The notes under the pieces were generated by a model. The model worked only from the letters and a program-made list of their open reading frames with translations. It was not told the origin of the DNA and searched no databases. This document shows positions 58,982 through 64,000 of a stretch of 64,000 nt of DNA, piece by piece. Position 1 is the first letter of the stretch, and each line of letters begins with the position of its first letter. This DNA is from Psychrobacter immobilis (GTDB lineage: Bacteria > Pseudomonadota > Gammaproteobacteria > Pseudomonadales > Moraxellaceae), in contig NZ_CAJGZV010000001.1 of assembly GCF_904846065.1 (NCBI RefSeq), positions 2,418,001 to 2,482,000 on the forward strand, written 5' to 3'. The translations under genes and the position numbers were made by a program.

Positions 58982-61621
58982 ATGAGTGAACATAAAATTG
59001 CCCAAGACAATATCGACATCGATGTCGACGTTTCATCTACTATTGCTGATGATCAGGAGCGAGACAACGCGCCTGACGATACGACAGGTGATACAGCTAT
59101 AACAGCTGATCGCGTTGAAGATAGTGATGATAAAGATAGTGACGACAAGGACAACACTATTGAAAACGATGACGCAAAAGACGATAGTATAAAAGGTGAC
59201 GGTACAGAAAACTATTTACCACTACTGGCATTGCGCGACGTCGTCGTTTATCCGCACATGCAGATTGCCTTGTTCGTCGGTCGTGAGCCATCGGTAAAGG
59301 CCGTTGAATTGGCACAGGCTGAGTATGGTAATAAAGTCTTGGTCGTGGCACAAAAAGACTCGCTGACTGAAGACATCGATCAAGATAACTTGTATCAATA
59401 CGGTACGGTGTGTCGCATCGTCAGTACCATGCCGCATGACAGTGATGAGAATTGCATCAAAGTATTGATCGAAGGTCAATATCGTGCCCGTGTCGATAAT
59501 ATAGAAAATCACGACACATTATTGATGGCAAGCTTTGAGCGTGCTGACCTTGATGTCAGTATGGATGAGAGCCAGCAGAAAAACACGATTCAAGCATTAA
59601 CCACATTGTTTGAAAGCTATGCCGATGCGCGTCTGCGTAATGCTCGCGAACTGACTCGTGTGGCAAAACGTATCGATGACTTGCTTGAGCTGGTTTATTT
59701 CATCTCGACCCGTGTGTCGATGGATTTAGATATTAAGCAATCATTCTTAGAAAATGATGACCTTAAAACCCATATCAATACTTTAACCGAATATTTGGTT
59801 AAGCAGAGTGCTGAACAAAATATCGAGCAAGATATCCAAGAAGCCGTCCGTCAGCAAATGGAAGACAATCAGCGCGAATACTTCTTAAACGAGAAGATGA
59901 AAGCCATTAAAAATGAGCTGTCAGATATGAATGATGGTGCGTTCGATGGCGAAGATGATGTGGCTGAGCTAGAGCAGCGTCTAGAAGATGCCGACTTGCC
60001 AGAAGATGTGCGCAAAAAAGCGGATCAAGAGCTGAAAAAGCTCAAAATGATGCCACCTGCCTCGAGTGAATCGTCAGTGGTGCGCAACTATATTGAATGG
60101 ATTTTGGACACACCGTGGAATGCCACAACCAAGGTTTCCATCAATTTAGAAAAAGCAAAAACGGTATTGGACGAAGATCATTACGGCTTGCAAGATGTGA
60201 AAGATCGCATCTTAGAATACCTCGCCGTACAATCACGTGTGAAAAAACTCCGCGGTCCGATTCTTTGTTTAGTCGGTCCTCCAGGTGTTGGTAAAACCTC
60301 GTTGGGTGAGTCGATTGCCCGTGCGACTGGTCGTAAATTTGTACGTATGGCGCTTGGCGGCGTGCGTGATGAAGCGGAAATCCGTGGTCATCGCCGTACT
60401 TATATCGGCGCGATGCCGGGTAAAATTGTTCAATCGCTGGCCAAAGTTGAAGTTAAAAACCCGCTGTTTTTGTTAGATGAAATCGATAAAATGGCGCAAG
60501 ACTTCCGCGGTGATCCAGCCTCAGCATTGCTTGAAGTGTTAGATCCCTCACAGAACGATACTTTTAACGACCATTATTTAGATATGGATTTAGATTTATC
60601 GCAAGTGATGTTTATCTGTACTGCCAACAGCATGGATATCCCGCCTGCCCTGCTTGACCGGATGGAAGTCATTCGTCTACCGGGTTATACCGAAGAAGAA
60701 AAGGTCAACATCGCGCAGAAATACTTGGTGCCAAAAGCCATTAAGAATAACGGTCTCAAAGAAGGCGAAATTGAGATTGTTGAAGCGGCATTACATAGCA
60801 TCGTGCGTAGCTATACGCGTGAAGCTGGTGTGCGTAACCTTGAGCGTGAAGTCAATAAAATCTGCCGTAAAGTCGTTCGCGGTTCGGTTGAAACCCATGG
60901 CGCACGTGCTCCGAAGAAAGCAGAACGTCAGCTAATTGTGGTCGATGACAAAAACATCGATGACTATCTAGGCGTCCATCAGTACGACTACGGTCTAGCA
61001 GAAGAGGAGCCTGAGATTGGTCGTATTACGGGTCTTGCTTGGACACAAGTTGGTGGTGAGTTATTAACTATCGAAGCCGTCGCGATGAAAGGTAAAGGCG
61101 AGCTCAGCTTTACGGGTTCACTCGGCGATGTGATGAAAGAGTCGATTCGCGCTGCCATGAGCGTGGTACGTGCTCGCGGTGATAGCTTAGGTATCGATTA
61201 TGAGACCTTTAAAACCACGGATGTCCACGTGCATATGCCAGAAGGTGCGACCCCGAAAGACGGTCCCTCTGCTGGTGGTGCGCTAACGACAGCGCTGGTC
61301 TCTGCCTTAACGGGCATTGCCATTCGCCCAGATATCGCCATGACAGGTGAGATAACCTTACGTGGTAAAATCCTGCGTATCGGCGGTCTCAAAGAGAAGT
61401 TACTAGCTGCTCATCGAGGCGGTATCAAGCATGTGTTGATTCCAGCGACTAATGAGCGTGACTTGGCCGATATCCCTGATAACGTTAAAGCGGGCCTGAC
61501 CATTCAGCCAGTGGCAACGATTGATGAGATATTAAAAGTTGCCTTGGTCAGTATGCCAGTTCCGCTTAAGCCTGCGAAAGTAACGGTCGATAAAACTGCA
61601 GGGAAAGCACTGCATAACTAA
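58982..61621 (+). CDS. lon: ATP-dependent protease La
   Basis: Cytoplasmic AAA+ protease that degrades damaged and short-lived proteins. 879 residues from MSEHKIAQDN; AGGAAG lies 6-12 bases upstream, so the GTG at 58880 is not preferred. The first ~75 residues are highly acidic (SDDKDSDDKDNTIE), absent from E. coli Lon (784). The LON domain begins near YLPLLALRDVVVYPHMQ, Walker A is GPPGVGKT (432-439), FLLDEIDKM is Walker B, and the Ser-Lys dyad is Ser763 (KDGPSAGGA) and Lys806 (GGLKEKLLAAHRGG), 43 apart as in E. coli. Terminator follows. Confidence 0.97.
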   Translation: MSEHKIAQDNIDIDVDVSSTIADDQERDNAPDDTTGDTAITADRVEDSDDKDSDDKDNTIENDDAKDDSIKGDGTENYLPLLALRDVVVYPHMQIALFVGREPSVKAVELAQAEYGNKVLVVAQKDSLTEDIDQDNLYQYGTVCRIVSTMPHDSDENCIKVLIEGQYRARVDNIENHDTLLMASFERADLDVSMDESQQKNTIQALTTLFESYADARLRNARELTRVAKRIDDLLELVYFISTRVSMDLDIKQSFLENDDLKTHINTLTEYLVKQSAEQNIEQDIQEAVRQQMEDNQREYFLNEKMKAIKNELSDMNDGAFDGEDDVAELEQRLEDADLPEDVRKKADQELKKLKMMPPASSESSVVRNYIEWILDTPWNATTKVSINLEKAKTVLDEDHYGLQDVKDRILEYLAVQSRVKKLRGPILCLVGPPGVGKTSLGESIARATGRKFVRMALGGVRDEAEIRGHRRTYIGAMPGKIVQSLAKVEVKNPLFLLDEIDKMAQDFRGDPASALLEVLDPSQNDTFNDHYLDMDLDLSQVMFICTANSMDIPPALLDRMEVIRLPGYTEEEKVNIAQKYLVPKAIKNNGLKEGEIEIVEAALHSIVRSYTREAGVRNLEREVNKICRKVVRGSVETHGARAPKKAERQLIVVDDKNIDDYLGVHQYDYGLAEEEPEIGRITGLAWTQVGGELLTIEAVAMKGKGELSFTGSLGDVMKESIRAAMSVVRARGDSLGIDYETFKTTDVHVHMPEGATPKDGPSAGGALTTALVSALTGIAIRPDIAMTGEITLRGKILRIGGLKEKLLAAHRGGIKHVLIPATNERDLADIPDNVKAGLTIQPVATIDEILKVALVSMPVPLKPAKVTVDKTAGKALHN

Positions 61622-61653
61622 TCTGATTAGTTACTAATCCAGTCTTATAAATC

Positions 61654-61690
61654 AAAAAGCCGCTCATCATAACGATGGGCGGCTTTTTTT
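61654..61690 (+). terminator. Terminator after lon
   Basis: AAAAAGCCGCTCATC pairs with GATGGGCGGCTTTTT (one wobble), followed by T. Confidence 0.9.
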
Positions 61691-61765
61691 GGCAAAAATA
61701 AAAAAACAATCTGGTTAAAACTCTGTGCTATATTTTAAACAAATGTTTATTTGGTAATAGCTATA

Positions 61766-62917
61766 ATGTTAAACCACCTGATTTTAAACCGCTTAACTCT
61801 ATCCTTATTGCTTGTTGTTTTGTTTCCAGCAGTATTAGCAGGCTGTCAGTCCAATATTGCAAAAGATAACTCTATACCTACTAACTCAATGGTGACTGGC
61901 TCTAGCACTTCTACCCTAGTATCATATCAGCCCATCATAAAAACTGAAAAGCTGGAAGAAAAAATTGTAGTGGTAGCTAACGAAACAGCCACTGAAGCAA
62001 ATACCCTTCAATGGGCAAGTAATTATGAGTGGAAGTTAATACAAGTAAAAGATCAGCAAAGTAACTTTATTAATATAAGTAATGATACACCGATTACTTT
62101 AGCAGTAGCGCCCAGTTCGTTAAGCTTGTTTCAAGGCTGCCAACATTTTGCTATCAAATTCGTCTGGATGTCCGCACCGCCTTTTGAGTACGGTAGCGAG
62201 CTCAGAGAAAGACCCTCGACCTGCAAAACTGCTCCTGAAAACAAAGTAAGTAATACAAATATCAAAAAGTTATTTCCTAACGATAATAATATTATTAAGT
62301 TAGATATTGAGCTATTATCAGTCGCAAAAAGCAAACTCGTTAATACTCAAATGACATCGAAAAACTTGGTCGTTAAAATCGAAAATGGCAATACGTTAAC
62401 ATTTGATGGTACGCCTAGGACATTTAAAGAACCGACTGGACTCCCTATTGATAAGGCATTATTAGAGCACTATGACTGGCGGCTGGTTAGCGCCGTTCGT
62501 AATACTGTTAATGACAAAGGGCAGGTAATATCTCGAGAGTCTATTGGTCATTTTTATCATCCAGAGTTTCCAGTGTCGCTAAAACTTAGAGGGTATGACG
62601 ATAGTCAATACGCATTTTTTAGTTCTAGCTGCAATGGTATCGGTGGTCCTTATATTTTGATGAAAGATTATACATTGCTAGTTGGCTCGGGACCACAAAC
62701 GCTCATGGGCTGCGGTGTTACTGGTAATAGAATTGAGGGCGAGCTTGCTAAGCTTATTAGTAATAGCCAGAGCACTCTTAGTTTGAGTTTGCAACCTTCA
62801 CAATCAATATCGCCAACAGCAGACGATCAGACTGATATGCCTCGCTATAATTTATTGCAAACAATGGAAACTGGCGAAACTTTAGTATGGCAAAACGAAG
62901 TAAAGAAAATACCGTAA
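61766..62917 (+). CDS. META-domain lipoprotein
   Basis: 383 residues from MLNHLILNRLTLS at 61766. The lipobox is LAGC (signal peptide about 30 residues). The second half has a META-like pattern: YDWRLVSAVRN, then FPVSLKLRGYDDSQYAFFSSSCNGIGGPYIL and TLMGCGVTG, as in HslJ-type proteins. The first half (YEWKLIQVKDQQSNFINI, LFQGCQHFAI) looks like a second, degenerate META copy. HslJ-like proteins are linked to heat and novobiocin stress. Tandem arrangement is by pattern and should be checked by structure. Confidence 0.72.
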   Translation: MLNHLILNRLTLSLLLVVLFPAVLAGCQSNIAKDNSIPTNSMVTGSSTSTLVSYQPIIKTEKLEEKIVVVANETATEANTLQWASNYEWKLIQVKDQQSNFINISNDTPITLAVAPSSLSLFQGCQHFAIKFVWMSAPPFEYGSELRERPSTCKTAPENKVSNTNIKKLFPNDNNIIKLDIELLSVAKSKLVNTQMTSKNLVVKIENGNTLTFDGTPRTFKEPTGLPIDKALLEHYDWRLVSAVRNTVNDKGQVISRESIGHFYHPEFPVSLKLRGYDDSQYAFFSSSCNGIGGPYILMKDYTLLVGSGPQTLMGCGVTGNRIEGELAKLISNSQSTLSLSLQPSQSISPTADDQTDMPRYNLLQTMETGETLVWQNEVKKIP

Positions 62918-63116
62918 ACAATTTTCAAACCCATACGATACTTACATTTATTAACCGATTGTTGCGCATTTGATGAATAACTATATCTAATCCTTAGCTA
63001 TACTGATGACGACATTAACGAATGTTTATAGAAATCAAAAGATACTTACCTATAAACATTCAAGAGTTAGCTTTTTATCAAAAATAACTAAATATTAAAT
63101 ATAAATGGAGATAATA

Positions 63117-63674
63117 ATGAATAAGACGATGCTTGCAAGTGCCCTATTATGTGGTTCAGCGTTAGTAATGACGGGTTGCCAAACCGTCGAAGGTCAAATG
63201 CAAACTGGCAATCCACTTAGCCAACCTGCCTTAAAATCTACTATTAATGCAGTCGCTGGTAATAAAAATGAAGTGGGTCAAGTATTCTTACGTCCAGTTG
63301 ATGGCGGCGTACAAGTCTACGGTAAGCTGATGAATTTGCAGCCGGGCAAGACAGTATCATTACACATTCACGAAACAGGTAGCTGTGCTGATATGGGTAA
63401 AGCGGCAGGTGGTCACTTTAATCCTGACAATAAGCCTCACTCTAATCCTGATGATATGAATGGTCATGCTGGAGACTTGCCTAACCTCACTGCCAATGCA
63501 GATGGCGTGGCTACTATTAACTATGTGAATAAAAAAATCTCTGTCGCTGATGCTGGTAAATATAGCGTTAATCGTCTAGCCTTTATTGTACATAGCGGTG
63601 CTGACGACTATACTAGCCAACCAGCTGGTAATGCAGGCGACCGCGTTGCTTGCGGTATCATCGAAAAGAACTAA
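63117..63674 (+). CDS. sodC: Cu/Zn superoxide dismutase, lipoprotein form
   Basis: 185 residues from the ATG at 63117, with GGAG 7 bases upstream. The signal peptide ends in the lipobox MTGC (LVMTGCQTV), so the enzyme is probably lipid-anchored in the periplasm. The ligands are visible: LHIHETGSC (His, His), GGHFNPDNKPHSNP, NGHAGDLPNL and the late FIVHSGADDY and GDRVACGII with active-site Arg. The Cys pair is in SC...AC. It defends against external superoxide. Confidence 0.93.
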   Translation: MNKTMLASALLCGSALVMTGCQTVEGQMQTGNPLSQPALKSTINAVAGNKNEVGQVFLRPVDGGVQVYGKLMNLQPGKTVSLHIHETGSCADMGKAAGGHFNPDNKPHSNPDDMNGHAGDLPNLTANADGVATINYVNKKISVADAGKYSVNRLAFIVHSGADDYTSQPAGNAGDRVACGIIEKN

Positions 63675-63725
63675 TAGCATCTGAACTTAGCTGTTATTGA
63701 TATCACAAATATGAATAGCACAAAA

Positions 63726-63754
63726 AAACCTCTTAGATTCTAAGAGGTCTTTTT
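63726..63754. terminator. Bidirectional terminator after sodC
   Basis: ACCTCTTAGA and TCTAAGAGGT hairpin with A and T runs on the flanks; shared with the converging partial gene. Confidence 0.85.
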
Positions 63755-63791
63755 ATTGTTTAAAGCGATTGATGGTAAAAGTAAGACAGAC

Positions 63792-64000
63792 TTACTCCTC
63801 TACCCATTTGCCATTACGCCAATACACACCCCAACGTGTGGCCTTACCGTTTTTCTCAGAGCCAATATATTGCTCCTTCTTCTTACGTGACCAGCGTAGA
63901 ATAGTTGGATTACCATCTGGATCTTCATCTGGACCTTCAAAAAGATACTGGAATTTATCTTCCATTTTATCTTTGATTTCGCGTAGCTCAGCCAGCTTTG
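63792..64000 (-). CDS. C-terminal end of an unidentified protein
   Basis: 69 codons of an incoming minus-strand gene, ending at the stop at 63792-63794. It reads KLAELREIKDKMEDKFQ, then LFEGPDEDPDGNPTILRWS, ending with GVYWRNGKWVEE. It is hydrophilic with a conserved-looking W/Y-rich tail. The family is not recognised, since the 5' part is outside the window. Confidence 0.6.
   Translation of the reverse strand, partial: KLAELREIKDKMEDKFQYLFEGPDEDPDGNPTILRWSRKKKEQYIGSEKNGKATRWGVYWRNGKWVEE

Overview
The window looks like chromosomal DNA of a Moraxellaceae bacterium, most probably Psychrobacter. The grounds are moderate GC (low-to-mid 40s % by eye), the order pyrG-kdsA-eno-ftsB-ispD and the purN-purM/perM/hda neighbourhood known from Pseudomonas and Acinetobacter, the long 528-residue isocitrate lyase, and many AT-rich intergenic stretches. 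Species assignment is inference from protein character, not from a search.

Layout. 1-3465: transketolase (3' end outside the window) and seryl-tRNA synthetase. 3466-8699: a YcxB-like membrane protein, a Dps/ferritin-like protein followed by copy 1 of a hairpin MITE, a DUF2057 exported protein, the DnaA regulator Hda and a PerM-type permease. 9041-10782: overlapping purM-purN. 10933-15983: aldehyde dehydrogenase, LysR regulator and isocitrate lyase. 16121-22338: DUF4349 lipoprotein, CYTH-CHAD protein with a minisatellite-coded linker, nitroreductase-like protein, a YkuD protein without signal peptide, and an orphan single-pass protein. 22493-26715: argG, pyrC, rnt, a small basic membrane protein and tRNA-Glu. 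27100-28446: a BLUF photoreceptor gene split by a fresh IS1595-family insertion. 28854-37964: ispD, ftsB, eno, a copper module (copA, copZ, Cys-less HMA-like protein), kdsA and pyrG. 38160-43564: porin, malate synthase G and MiaE. 43720-45003: four small, very hydrophilic proteins. 45376-52619: ppk, mtgA, MITE copy 2, glutaredoxin-like protein, lldD, rhomboid protease and a MipA-family protein. 52763-64000: an AT-rich DUF4238 gene, fumC, 5-formyl-THF cyclo-ligase with a coupled small gene, a small membrane protein, an Na+/H+ antiporter-like protein, lon, a META-domain lipoprotein, Cu/Zn SOD and the 3' end of an unidentified gene.

Much of the content is core metabolism: glyoxylate shunt (aceA, glcB), TCA (fumC), lactate use (lldD), pyrimidine, purine and arginine synthesis, and KDO, isoprenoid and CTP supply. 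The accessory interest lies in three places: the IS-disrupted BLUF gene with 18-bp perfect inverted repeats and an 8-bp target duplication; a two-copy, near-palindromic MITE family with GGGCGTGTCCTCA ends; and the run of four hydrophilin-like genes. No CRISPR array, prophage or complete defence island was seen.
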